DNA of 64,000 bases. It comes from Bremerella alba. Its GTDB lineage: Bacteria > Planctomycetota > Planctomycetia > Pirellulales > Pirellulaceae. The stretch is from the NCBI RefSeq assembly GCF_013618625.1, contig NZ_JABRWO010000009.1:62001-126000 (forward strand), read 5' to 3'. Below the pieces are notes generated by a model. It made no database searches. It saw nothing but the letters and a program-made list of their open reading frames with translations, and was not told the DNA's origin. This document shows, piece by piece, positions 34,156-43,358 of the stretch. Positions within the stretch are counted from its first letter, which is position 1. The number at the start of each line of letters is the position of its first letter. A program made the translations under genes and the position numbers.

Positions 34156-37100
34156 GTGCTCAATGCAATCATTCGCTTCTCACTTCAGAATCGCGTATTA
34201 GTTATCGCGCTTGCTGTCTTCTTACTTGTTTATGGTGGTTGGCAGACTTATAGCTTGCCCATCGATGTGTTTCCCAACTTGAATCGCCCTCGCGTGGTGA
34301 TCATGACCGAGGCTCACGGGATGGCCCCGGAAGAGGTGGAAACGCTCATTACGTTTCCACTGGAAACCGTTCTCAATGGAGCGACCGGGGTTCAGGACGT
34401 GCGAACGCAGTCCGGCGTCGGACTCTCGGTCATCTATGTTGAATTCGACTGGGGAACAGACATCTACAACGATCGTCAGATTGTTGCCGAGCGACTGGCT
34501 CTCGCTACCGATCGTCTACCTCCTGGTACGAAACCACAACTTATGCCGATCTCGTCGATCATGGGTCAGATCATGATCATGGGGATGGTAAGTAAAGACG
34601 ATACGACGCCCCCTATGGAACTCAGGACGATGGCAGACTGGGTTGTACGTCAGCGATTGTTGACCATCCCGGGTGTTTCTCAAGTCATCGTGATGGGAGG
34701 AGAAAGAAAACAGTTTCAAGTCCTTGTCGATCCTAATAATTTACTGCGCTATGGGGTGACCCTGCACGAGGTTAAAACGGCCTTAAGCGAAAGCAATCAG
34801 AATACGGCAGGGGGATATCTTGATGAGCAAGGTCCGAGTGAACTCCTCGTCCGTTCGCTCGGCCGGGTAACCACAGTTGATGAGATCAAAGGCATTGTCG
34901 TCGCGCATCGCGATGGACAATCGATTCGGCTATCGCAAGTGGCACGGGTGATGGAAGGACCCCAGGTCAAACGTGGGGATAGCTCTGCCTATGCCCGGGA
35001 CGCTGAAGGCGAATTCATGGGTGGCCCATCGGTCGTCCTGACAATTCTCAAGCAGCCCAACGCTGATACGCGGATGGTGACCGAAAAGGTGATGGAGGCG
35101 TTGGAGGAGATGAAACCATCACTACCGGCGGATGTGACCTTACTGCCGGAACTTTATCAGCAAAAAGCGTTCATCGATCTCGCAATTGAGAATGTCATCG
35201 AAGCATTACGTGACGGCGGGATCCTGGTAGTGATCATCCTCTTCTTGTTCTTGTTGAATCTCAGGACTACGTTCATTACCCTCACGGCAATCCCATTGTC
35301 AATCGTTATGACCGCTCTGGTCTTTGCCACGTTTGGTCTCTCGATCAATACGATGACGTTGGGCGGACTTGCCGTGGCGATTGGTGAATTAGTCGACGAT
35401 GCCATTGTGGACGTCGAGAATATCTTTCGCCGACTTCGCGAGAATCGACACCTGGCCAATCCCAAGAATCCGTTGTTGGTGGTTTTCCAGGCCAGTTGTG
35501 AGATCCGAAATTCCATCGTTTATGGAACCATCATTGTTGTCATCGTGTTTGTGCCGCTATTCGCGTTGTCTGGCATGGAGGGGCGATTGTTCGCTCCACT
35601 GGGCATTGCGTACATCGTCTCACTGGTTTCTTCGCTGGTGGTATCGCTGACCGTTACGCCAGTGTTGAGCTATTGGCTGTTGGGATCGGCTAATCTCGGA
35701 AAAGACGAAAAGGACGGGCTCATTCTGCGTGTCTTGAAAGGGATCGCCGATAAGGTGATCGCGGTTAGTCTCAAACTGGCATGGCCCATCCTGGCGTTGG
35801 CAACGATCGGCGTCTTGATCGCCGGTTGGGGAATGCTGCGGCTGGAAAGCGACTTCTTGCCTCCGTTCAATGAAGGAGCCATTCAGATCAATGTGGTGTT
35901 GCCGCCTGGGACATCCTTGGCCAAGTCCAACCAGGTTGCCGGTAGAGTGGAACGCCGATTGCAGGAGCTGGAAGATATTGTCGCATTTGTCCGTAAGACA
36001 GGCCGGGCCGAGTTAGACGAGCATGCCGAAGGAGTGAATGTAACTGAATTTGTGGCCACGATCGACCCAAAGACGGAACGATCTCGCGAGGAAGTTATTG
36101 AAGAGATTAGCGAGGCTCTGGCGGATATTCCTGGCATCGTGACTGCTGTCGAGCAACCGTTGGCTCACCTGATTTCGCACATGCTTTCCGGCGTGAAGGC
36201 GCAGGTGGCCATTAAACTATATGGCGACGATCTGGACGTACTGCGTCGTGAGGCCAAGAAGATGGAAGCGGCGATTTCCGGAGTAGAAGGTGTTCGCGAC
36301 TTACAGGTCGAGCAGCAGGTGAATATTCCACAACTTCGTATTGAAGCCAATCGTTACCGCCTCGAACAATATGGCCTTCGCCGCCAGGATATCAACGAAT
36401 TCGTGGAAACGGCAATGCAAGGCGAGGTTGTTTCCCAAGTATTAGACGGACAACGGACGTTCGATTTGCTGATACGTCTGGATGAGCAGTACCGTGAAGA
36501 TTTAGGTGCACTCAGTCGACTTGTACTCGAGTTGCCCAACGGAGGATCGGCGAAATTAGAAGACGTTGCCAACATTTATGAGGCCAGTGGCCCCAATATG
36601 ATCAACCGTGAGCAGGTACGTCGACGCATCATCGTGCAATGTAACGTCAGTGACCGTGGGTTAGTTGATGTTGTCGAAGACATACGTGATCGTTTGGAAC
36701 CCATCGAGGCCGAATTGCCAACAGGCTATTTTACGGAGTACAGCGGACAGTTTGAGAGTCAGCAATCGGCATCTCGTATGATTGCGATTCTATTCATGAT
36801 CTCAATGGCAGGGATGTTCTTCGTGCTTTATAAGATGTTTGGTTCCGTCAACCTTTCATTTCAGGTGATGATTGCCTTACCGATGGCTTTTATTGGTTCA
36901 GTTGCCGCCCTCTATCTCACGCAGCAAACCCTCACCGTTGCCAGCATGGTTGGCTTTATATCTCTGTGTGGCATCGCCTCGCGAAATGGGATCCTGCTGA
37001 TCAACCACTATTTGCACCTCGTGAAATACGAAGGCGAGACATGGTCCAAGCAGATGATCATTCGTGCGGGGAAGGATCGCCTGGCACCAGTGCTAATGAC

Positions 37101-37359
37101 AGCGTTAACATCCGGAATAGGACTTGTTCCCCTGGCCATGGCAGCCGGTGAACCCGGAAAGGAGATTCTCTATCCAATTGCCACGGTAATTATCGGTGGG
37201 CTAATGACCAGTACGCTATTGGAGTTCCTGGTAAGGCCTGCATTATTCTGGGCAGTCGGTACTGGTGCCGCCAGACGAGTTGTCGAAGGGCAGGCAACCA
37301 GCGTCGAACTGGTCGAAGAAGCAGAGGAACATCGAGTTGCCGTATATCAGGCAGACTAA
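34156..37359 (+). CDS. Heavy-metal RND efflux pump (CzcA/CusA superfamily, third type)
   Basis: A full-length 1067-residue pump starting with GTG at 34156 (GGAG nine bases upstream). TM4 has GLAVAIGELVDDAIVDVEN, different both from the DFG motif of 18846-22049 and from the CusA-like AIGTMVDMGIIVLEN of 6040-9549, so it is a third subtype. The N-terminal half has GMAPEEVETLITFPLE and VFPNLNRPRVVIMTEA; the second TM bundle has FISLCGIASRNGILLINHY. The His-rich adaptor upstream and the His-rich lipoprotein and CDF carrier downstream suggest a divalent cation substrate, but the motif itself does not settle it. Proton-driven, inner membrane. Confidence 0.95.
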   Translation: MLNAIIRFSLQNRVLVIALAVFLLVYGGWQTYSLPIDVFPNLNRPRVVIMTEAHGMAPEEVETLITFPLETVLNGATGVQDVRTQSGVGLSVIYVEFDWGTDIYNDRQIVAERLALATDRLPPGTKPQLMPISSIMGQIMIMGMVSKDDTTPPMELRTMADWVVRQRLLTIPGVSQVIVMGGERKQFQVLVDPNNLLRYGVTLHEVKTALSESNQNTAGGYLDEQGPSELLVRSLGRVTTVDEIKGIVVAHRDGQSIRLSQVARVMEGPQVKRGDSSAYARDAEGEFMGGPSVVLTILKQPNADTRMVTEKVMEALEEMKPSLPADVTLLPELYQQKAFIDLAIENVIEALRDGGILVVIILFLFLLNLRTTFITLTAIPLSIVMTALVFATFGLSINTMTLGGLAVAIGELVDDAIVDVENIFRRLRENRHLANPKNPLLVVFQASCEIRNSIVYGTIIVVIVFVPLFALSGMEGRLFAPLGIAYIVSLVSSLVVSLTVTPVLSYWLLGSANLGKDEKDGLILRVLKGIADKVIAVSLKLAWPILALATIGVLIAGWGMLRLESDFLPPFNEGAIQINVVLPPGTSLAKSNQVAGRVERRLQELEDIVAFVRKTGRAELDEHAEGVNVTEFVATIDPKTERSREEVIEEISEALADIPGIVTAVEQPLAHLISHMLSGVKAQVAIKLYGDDLDVLRREAKKMEAAISGVEGVRDLQVEQQVNIPQLRIEANRYRLEQYGLRRQDINEFVETAMQGEVVSQVLDGQRTFDLLIRLDEQYREDLGALSRLVLELPNGGSAKLEDVANIYEASGPNMINREQVRRRIIVQCNVSDRGLVDVVEDIRDRLEPIEAELPTGYFTEYSGQFESQQSASRMIAILFMISMAGMFFVLYKMFGSVNLSFQVMIALPMAFIGSVAALYLTQQTLTVASMVGFISLCGIASRNGILLINHYLHLVKYEGETWSKQMIIRAGKDRLAPVLMTALTSGIGLVPLAMAAGEPGKEILYPIATVIIGGLMTSTLLEFLVRPALFWAVGTGAARRVVEGQATSVELVEEAEEHRVAVYQAD

Positions 37360-37452
37360 GTACAGATTGACAATCAGCCTGAGATCGTTTCGAGTCAGCG
37401 ATCTTTGGTACTTCAGAATGGCTCACGTTCAGACTTGTTTCTCGAAGGACCT

Positions 37453-37977
37453 ATGACAATGCGACGATTTCGATCATTTGCGAATATCTTGCTTGCTGCT
37501 CTACTTGCGGTTGGCCTGATTGGTTGCAACGGTTCCCCGGCTCCGTCTGAGGGATCGGACGAACATGAACACTCGGAAGGAGATGGTCACGACCATGGTG
37601 ATGAACATGCCCATCCCAGTGAAGGACCTCATCATGGCTCTCTCATCGAGCTTGGGAATGAAGAGTATCATGCCGAGCTAGTTCACAATGAAGAGTCGGG
37701 CACCGTCACGATTTACCTGCTGGACGGTCATGCTGAAAAACCGGTAGCGATTATCGCGCCCGAGATTACGATCAACGTGACTTACGACGGCCAAGGTAGC
37801 CAGTTCAAGTTGCCTGCGGTCGGTGCTACCGGCGGTAAAGCCGCAGAGTTTGCGTCAAGTGATCCCGCTTTTGCGGAATCCTTGGATACTGAAGGGGCGG
37901 AAGCTCAACTCGTCGTCACGATTAATGGCAAACAATATCGAGGTAGTGTCGCTCACGATCATGAACACGACCATTAG
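37453..37977 (+). CDS. His-rich metal-binding lipoprotein
   Basis: About 174 residues from the ATG at 37453; the ATG at 37459 has a better-placed AAGGA and is equally possible. A lipobox (AVGLIGC) is followed by a His/Glu/Asp-rich segment (DEHEHSEGDGHDHGDEHAHPSEGPHHG) and then a beta-strand-rich domain (YHAELVHNEESGTVTIYLLDGHAEKPV ...) and a C-terminal HDHEHDH. It is located right after the pump gene and before the CDF carrier. It probably binds divalent cations in the periplasm for delivery to the pump. The C-terminal domain resembles those found in many planctomycete lipoproteins near czc genes; no catalytic function. Confidence 0.85.
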   Translation: MTMRRFRSFANILLAALLAVGLIGCNGSPAPSEGSDEHEHSEGDGHDHGDEHAHPSEGPHHGSLIELGNEEYHAELVHNEESGTVTIYLLDGHAEKPVAIIAPEITINVTYDGQGSQFKLPAVGATGGKAAEFASSDPAFAESLDTEGAEAQLVVTINGKQYRGSVAHDHEHDH

Positions 37978-38026
37978 TCATCACGGTCGTTGATTCCATG
38001 TGAATGAAGTAGCCGGTTAGGTAATT

Positions 38027-38941
38027 ATGACAGAACGCAACAGCGATTCAGGACATCGTCACGGTCATTCTCATGATCTTACCCGGGGCGAAGAACTTCA
38101 AGGAGTCAGCGACGGGCGTCTACTTTGGGCGGTCGTGATCAATCAACTACTAACGGCTGCCCAGGTCATTGCGGGAATCATTAGCGGCAGCGTCGCATTG
38201 CTTGGCGACGCTGCCCATAATTTTAATGATGCCAATGCCTTGCTAATTGCTTACATTGCTCGTCGAGTTTCACGAAAGAAAGCGGACGATAAATTCACGT
38301 TTGGATATGGCCGTGCCGAGATAATTGGCGCGTTAATCAATCTGACTCTGCTAGCGATTATTGGGCTCTATTTATTGTACGAAGCGATAAGTCGCTTTGT
38401 CTCTCCTGAGCCAATCGAAGGCCAGCTAATGGCGATGGCAGCCATCTTGGCAATCATTATCGACTTTGCGACGGCATGGATGCTGTGGTCGATGAGCAAA
38501 GGGTCGTTAAATGTTCGGGCCGCCTTTGTCCACAACATGGTCGATGCGATCGGTTCCGTGGGAGTGCTCTTAGGATCGATAGCAATCTTGTTTTGGCAAT
38601 GGTATTGGATAGATCCATTGATCACGTTGATGATCGCCGGATATGTATTGTATCAAGTGGTCCAGATGCTTCCTCAGGCAGTGCGTATTCTTATGAATGG
38701 AACGCCGCCTTGGATTGAGTTACCGGAACTCATTGCTTCTATCAAATCGGTCAAGGGCGTAGCAGATGTCCGCCACGTCCATGTATGGCAAATCGATGAA
38801 GATAACGCTGGGATCGAAGCTCATTTAGCTTTGGACGTTGAAATGAGCCCCAGCCACGACGAAGTAAAAGCCTTGATTCGCAATGTGACGGCAGAGCAAT
38901 TTCGGATTACACACGCCACCTTAGAAGTCGATAACCGATAA
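38027..38941 (+). CDS. CDF cation/proton antiporter (CzcD/ZitB type)
   Basis: A 304-residue cation diffusion facilitator with a His-rich N-terminus (SGHRHGHSHD), six transmembrane helices, and the two HxxxD metal sites of zinc carriers (GDAAHNFNDANAL in TM2 and FVHNMVDAIGSV in TM5), followed by the cytoplasmic ferredoxin-like domain (ADVRHVHVWQIDEDNAGIEAHL). It moves Zn2+ (possibly Cd2+ or Co2+) from cytoplasm to periplasm, from where the RND complex at 32674-34156 can expel it. AGGT precedes the ATG. It is the last gene of the operon and is followed by a strong palindromic terminator. Confidence 0.95.
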   Translation: MTERNSDSGHRHGHSHDLTRGEELQGVSDGRLLWAVVINQLLTAAQVIAGIISGSVALLGDAAHNFNDANALLIAYIARRVSRKKADDKFTFGYGRAEIIGALINLTLLAIIGLYLLYEAISRFVSPEPIEGQLMAMAAILAIIIDFATAWMLWSMSKGSLNVRAAFVHNMVDAIGSVGVLLGSIAILFWQWYWIDPLITLMIAGYVLYQVVQMLPQAVRILMNGTPPWIELPELIASIKSVKGVADVRHVHVWQIDEDNAGIEAHLALDVEMSPSHDEVKALIRNVTAEQFRITHATLEVDNR

Positions 38942-39000
38942 ACAATCACGGTACCGTCCGTCAATATGCGCACATTTGATTTAGCCTCCTGACTCTGGAA

Positions 39001-39032
39001 TCTTTTTTGCCGCGCGCGGCAAGAAAGATTTT
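39001..39032 (+). terminator. Terminator hairpin after CDF gene
   Basis: A 28-base near-perfect palindrome (39001-39028, core GCCGCGCGCGGC) followed by TTTT at 39029-39032. It ends the long plus-strand metal operon and also lies behind the convergent HNH-TIR gene. Confidence 0.8.
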
Positions 39033-39065
39033 CTCATTTAAGCTGGTACCGAAAAGGGGAGCAGG

Positions 39066-39596
39066 TCATTGCTCAGCCGACTTCCCCCAACGCCAGGCAA
39101 GGTGGTCTCCATCATCGAATACCCGGAGACCCTCTTGTTTCAATTGAGCTGCGATGGCGCGAGCGTGTCTCTGATCTTCTGGGGCGAACGAAAGGGCAGC
39201 GTCAAAGTCAAATCTGGTCCTTGCTTGTTGTCCCTTAGCTAAACCGCCACGTGATTCTAATTCCCGTAACGCAGTTGCTTCAGCCTCATCTTTCCAACTT
39301 CGAAGCAGTCCAATCGTGTAACGTGCTGGATCGTTGTCGACCAATTTTGCGCAGACCTGGCAAAGCCAAATCCCGTTACTGATAGACTTTCGCTGGACAG
39401 CGGTGAGCGACTCATCGAACCGAGGTCCTCTAGGAGCTGCTGCAGTGATATGGGCAGCTACACCAATATTTACTGCCTTTACTTCAGTTGTGTGTGGCCC
39501 AGTTGTTGGCTTCCGGCAGGCTGGATTTGAACAATGGTTCGACACTCTTTTAGCAAGAGTGTCGATCGTGTGTTTCGTGAAGTCATCCCGACTCAC
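39066..39596 (-). CDS. HNH nuclease-like / TIR protein, truncated in the TIR domain
   Basis: A 176-residue protein. Residues 18-105 form an HNH-like zinc domain with C22, C27, C79, C82 and the AAHITAA motif (H49), closely resembling the HNH nuclease domain found in CBASS Cap5-type effectors (NIGVAAHITAAAPRGPRF ... SNGIWLCQVCAKLVDNDP). From residue 129 it changes to the start of a TIR domain (FDAALSFAPEDQRHARAI ... LRVFDD). The TIR domain stops after WRWGK, only about 45 residues in, where a complete TIR would be about 130. No other frame downstream continues it. It is therefore probably a decayed immune effector. It neighbours the TerB / ATPase / helicase operon, all on the minus strand. Confidence 0.75.
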   Translation of the reverse strand: MSRDDFTKHTIDTLAKRVSNHCSNPACRKPTTGPHTTEVKAVNIGVAAHITAAAPRGPRFDESLTAVQRKSISNGIWLCQVCAKLVDNDPARYTIGLLRSWKDEAEATALRELESRGGLAKGQQARTRFDFDAALSFAPEDQRHARAIAAQLKQEGLRVFDDGDHLAWRWGKSAEQ

Positions 39597-39836
39597 AGTA
39601 CTTCTCCGGCCTCATTGTTAATCGCGAAATTTCACCATCGAATAATGGCGGGCTAAATACAAGTCTCTCATATCTTACAGGCATTCCTCGACAATGGCTT
39701 TATGTCGGAGTAACCACCAGGAATAGATTGCCGAGTGTTTCGCGATTTAGGATTCAACGAGAGAACGAGTCAGACCCCTACAGGGCACAAGAAGTTATGA
39801 GCAAATACCTGCTTTTGGTAGGGGAAAATGGATTCT

Positions 39837-42041
39837 CTACTTGCAAGCGTCCGATAACAGCTTTCGCATCAACAGGCATGCTCCCTCAAGATCCAAACGA
39901 TCTCTCGCGATTGACTCAATAAGAAGCGATTCATCGATCAAATTATCAAATTTCCCGATCTGTTTGGCTGGAATTTCTCGGGCCAATTCAATTGGATCCG
40001 GGTTGGATTGAAGGTATTGCCTAAATCTCTCCAATGCATCTTCGGGGCTACAAGGCAACTCGAGTGCGACTCGATGATCTACGGGGCGGAGCCCTAGAGA
40101 AGCTGCAATGAAAAATATCGTCTGCTGAATTCTCGTTCCGGTCCATGTGAACCAAAGGTGGAGACGAGGCCCCAACTTAACAACGCAGCTCTTAGTGATG
40201 CCTCGCTGGACACCTGCCGTTCTTGCCGACTGTAGCAGTTGATTCGCGGTAGTATCTAAATAAGGCAATTGTTTTTGGGACAAAAGAATGTCACGCATCA
40301 TCTCTCTTACCCGCGGATGTATTTCACCGCCGCCTGGTAGGAACTTCGGAGGCATCTTTCCAGGAGATGGGCGCGCAACAACTACCTTTTGCTCTTCATC
40401 AATAGTAACCACTTGCCAGCGTCTGCCGGCCAGCAGGAAATGATCGTCGATTTGCGGTAGTGCGCCCACTGGCAACCTGCCGATTGTCTCGCTTCCGGCG
40501 ATGACTGTAAATTCAATGGCGGCCTCAAATGCACTGTAGAACGAATAGTGCCCAGCGATCGCCTCGCCTTTGGGAGCCAGAATCAAATCCCCTTGGGGCA
40601 TTTGTTCAATGATCTCGCGGGTACCCAAACTCCGCAAGAGTTCAGTAAACGCCTGGGGCGTAACCGAACGGAATGCTCCGCTTCGACAGAGACGATCGAA
40701 TACCGTTGCGGCTTGGCAACCACCTGTTTCTGCCAGCACACTCAAAACTTGCTGCGTCAGTGTGCTCAGATCCCAAGACGTCAGCATTGGCGGTTCTACC
40801 CAGCGTGGATTGCTTAGCAGAAGTTCAGAGAGAGCAATTGCTTGAAGGAGATCTAGATGAAGTCGGTCGACCAAATCGGACTGCTCATCAATTTCGTCTT
40901 CCCTCACATACAGCCGCATTCGCTGAGCCTCATCGTCCTTACGACCACTTCGCCCGAGTCGCTGTACCAGGGAGTTCACTGACCATGGTGGATCAATTTG
41001 TCCAACGGCGCGAACGTTACCAATATCGATCCCAAGTTCCAACGTAGAGGAGCAAAGGGTAGTGCGAGGTCTGCTGCCCTGCATCTCCTGCTCAGTGAAT
41101 TCGCGGATCTCTTTGCTGAGAGAGCCATGATGAACCAAGAACTCTTCCGGCCTGTTCTCTTTGCGACAGCGTGAGTTGAGACCATCGGCGAACCACTCCA
41201 CGTCTGACTTTCGATTCGCGAAGATCAAATTCTTGTGGCCCGCAAAGTGGCGAAACATGTCGCTCGAAATCGTCTCCAATACATGAGCAGCCTCCTCAGA
41301 TTGATCTCCAGAATCTCCCTGCTTGGGTCTTGAAACCGTGTAGGCGTGAACTTTGTACAGCAGTTTCTTTCCTTCATCTCTTCCACTAATGAGTGTAACT
41401 TCACGATCCTTATCAGGACAAAGCCACTTGGCGTAATCGGGAAACGCATCTCCCAAAGTTGCCGACAAACCGACGACGCGAAAGTCCTGTTGAGTGAATC
41501 GGCGCAGTCGGAAAAGCAAACTGCGTAAGTGCGTCCCACGGACGCTACCTATTAAGGCATGGATCTCGTCGATCACGACAAACCGCAGTCCACGAAACAC
41601 GTCAGGAAGTCTCGTACTTCGATTGATCATCAGTGCTTCAATCGATTCGGGCGTAATGAGAAGAACACCGGACGGCTTCTCCATAAGCCGCTTTCTCGCT
41701 CCCATGTCCACATCACCATGCCATCGGTGTACGGGAATATCTGCGCGTTCGCATAGCGATTCCAGACGGCTAAACTGATCGTTAATCAGGGCTTTGAGTG
41801 GCCCAACGTACATTGCCTGGACAGAGTTGGCCGGACTCTCATGAATCTGAGAAAGTATTGGCAAGAATGCAGCTTCCGTCTTTCCAGCAGCTGTCGCGGC
41901 CGAAATGATTACATCTGCTTGCCCTTGCTGGATGGCAACGATTGCATCCTCTTGGATCGGACGCAAACTTGGCCACTTCATGTCCCAAAGTTTTTGCTGA
42001 ATGGGCCGGGCCAGCAAATGAAACGCATTGTTGCGGCTCAC
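39837..42041 (-). CDS. Lhr/BrxH-like DEAD/H-box helicase
   Basis: A 734-residue superfamily-2 helicase. Motif I ATAAGKT (50-55), motif II DEIH (158-161), motif III SAT (193-195), a second RecA domain with HHGSLSKEIREFTEQ and motif VI QRLGRSGR, then a long C-terminal region of winged-helix and Lhr-core type. The order resembles the Lhr-like helicases (BrxHI) of BREX systems, though it is shorter than a full Lhr. The start is a GTG whose first bases overlap the ATPase stop (GTGA at 42038-42041). It is the last gene of the three-gene minus-strand operon with the BrxD-like ATPase and the TerB protein, likely a DNA-directed defence system. Confidence 0.9.
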   Translation of the reverse strand: MSRNNAFHLLARPIQQKLWDMKWPSLRPIQEDAIVAIQQGQADVIISAATAAGKTEAAFLPILSQIHESPANSVQAMYVGPLKALINDQFSRLESLCERADIPVHRWHGDVDMGARKRLMEKPSGVLLITPESIEALMINRSTRLPDVFRGLRFVVIDEIHALIGSVRGTHLRSLLFRLRRFTQQDFRVVGLSATLGDAFPDYAKWLCPDKDREVTLISGRDEGKKLLYKVHAYTVSRPKQGDSGDQSEEAAHVLETISSDMFRHFAGHKNLIFANRKSDVEWFADGLNSRCRKENRPEEFLVHHGSLSKEIREFTEQEMQGSRPRTTLCSSTLELGIDIGNVRAVGQIDPPWSVNSLVQRLGRSGRKDDEAQRMRLYVREDEIDEQSDLVDRLHLDLLQAIALSELLLSNPRWVEPPMLTSWDLSTLTQQVLSVLAETGGCQAATVFDRLCRSGAFRSVTPQAFTELLRSLGTREIIEQMPQGDLILAPKGEAIAGHYSFYSAFEAAIEFTVIAGSETIGRLPVGALPQIDDHFLLAGRRWQVVTIDEEQKVVVARPSPGKMPPKFLPGGGEIHPRVREMMRDILLSQKQLPYLDTTANQLLQSARTAGVQRGITKSCVVKLGPRLHLWFTWTGTRIQQTIFFIAASLGLRPVDHRVALELPCSPEDALERFRQYLQSNPDPIELAREIPAKQIGKFDNLIDESLLIESIARDRLDLEGACLLMRKLLSDACK

Positions 42042-43357
42042 AGCTTAAACTCACTCAAGTCGTCATCGTCGGACGCGAAAGACGAAAAGCTTTCGGATTC
42101 GCTCTCCGCTTGGTTGCTGGTGAATACATTGCTCTTGATTAAGTCGTTCCAAGTGCGAGTAGAGTCCTGTTCGAGCATGTTAAGCAAGTTGACGAAGTCT
42201 TTGACCGTATCCCGTGGCGTTTGAAAATAAGCGGCTCCCATTCGGGCATTACAGTCGTTCAGGTAACCTTCAATGCCTTCATTGGGTATGAGCTGACTTT
42301 CCTCACCAACGCCTGCATGAACCCTGCGAATATTTGCCAGCAGCACAAAGCAATCCTCCGGTTTCAGGTTCTCTAGCTTGATCACGGGTGCTGAGAAGTC
42401 CTGTTGCCCCTCGGTCGCATATCGGTTGGGAGCCAGCCGAGTCGCCAATGCTTCATAGCTATAAAGCCCACGCCGCGGGTCCTCCATGCATTCATCCGTG
42501 CCAGCGAAGAGAAACGCCAATCCTTCTACCCGGCCCTGAAGGCAATCGTTGATGATTCGAAGAATTGCTTCGTAATTGCGGTTTCGCGAAGGGGTATTTG
42601 ACAGGCGATGCGAAAGCACGACCAGTTCGTCAATGTTGACCATCAGACCGGCGTAGCCTGCAATTCGGACAAACGAAGCGAACAGTTTTAGGTAGTCATA
42701 GAAGCCCGTGTCATCAATGATGGAACGAACTCCAAGCTCCTCGCGAGCTTCAGTCTTGGTGTTATATTCTGCTCGCAACCATCGCAACGCAGCGTCTTGA
42801 AGAGCATCATTATGCGCCAAATAACCTTCATAGTACTTGGTCATCACGGTGACGAAATCGAAGCCGCTCACGAGGTCCTGAAGCGATCGGAGCCGACGAC
42901 CGAATTCTCGCTTAACGTCTTCATCGTCTCCGCCACCTGAGCGAATCTCGTGATCAACCTCGCCAATCCATCGTTGGACCACATTGGAGAGAGCATTGCC
43001 GTCAGGCCGAGAACGCGTTGAAAGGTTACGCATCAGTTCACTGTAGAGGGACTGTGCCTGGCCTGATATGCCGTATAGACGGCGATCGGTCGTAATATCT
43101 GCCTGGGCAACAACGAATTTCCGTTGCTGGGCGACGCTCTTGATCAGGTTAAGAAAAAAGGTCTTTCCGCTTCCAAAACGCCCGACGATAAACCGAACAG
43201 ACGCAGCCCCTTCCTCGACAAGCTTCAAGTCACGAATCAGGGCTTCCACTTCTTTCAGACGTCCGACTTGGATATGCTGCAGCCCTATCGCTGGCACCAC
43301 GCCTGCAGCCAAAGATTGAAGAATTGCATTGCGTTCACGAGGCGGTATCTTCTTCAC
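42038..43357 (-). CDS. BrxD-like (DUF2791) P-loop ATPase
   Basis: A 439-residue ATPase of the DUF2791 / BREX BrxD type. Walker A GRFGSGKT lies at residues 59-66 and a Walker-B-like MVNIDEL at 239-245; the N-terminal IGLQHIQVGRLKEVEAL and the TDRRLYGISGQAQSLY stretch are typical of this family. In BREX such proteins occur with an Lhr-like helicase; here the same pair is found without brxC, pglX or pglZ. The GTG start lies one base after the TerB gene's stop, and the end overlaps the helicase start by four bases, so all three are coupled. The acidic/Ser-rich C-terminus (ESESESFSSFASDDDD) is probably disordered. Confidence 0.88.
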   Translation of the reverse strand: MKKIPPRERNAILQSLAAGVVPAIGLQHIQVGRLKEVEALIRDLKLVEEGAASVRFIVGRFGSGKTFFLNLIKSVAQQRKFVVAQADITTDRRLYGISGQAQSLYSELMRNLSTRSRPDGNALSNVVQRWIGEVDHEIRSGGGDDEDVKREFGRRLRSLQDLVSGFDFVTVMTKYYEGYLAHNDALQDAALRWLRAEYNTKTEAREELGVRSIIDDTGFYDYLKLFASFVRIAGYAGLMVNIDELVVLSHRLSNTPSRNRNYEAILRIINDCLQGRVEGLAFLFAGTDECMEDPRRGLYSYEALATRLAPNRYATEGQQDFSAPVIKLENLKPEDCFVLLANIRRVHAGVGEESQLIPNEGIEGYLNDCNARMGAAYFQTPRDTVKDFVNLLNMLEQDSTRTWNDLIKSNVFTSNQAESESESFSSFASDDDDLSEFKL

Positions 43358-43358
43358 G

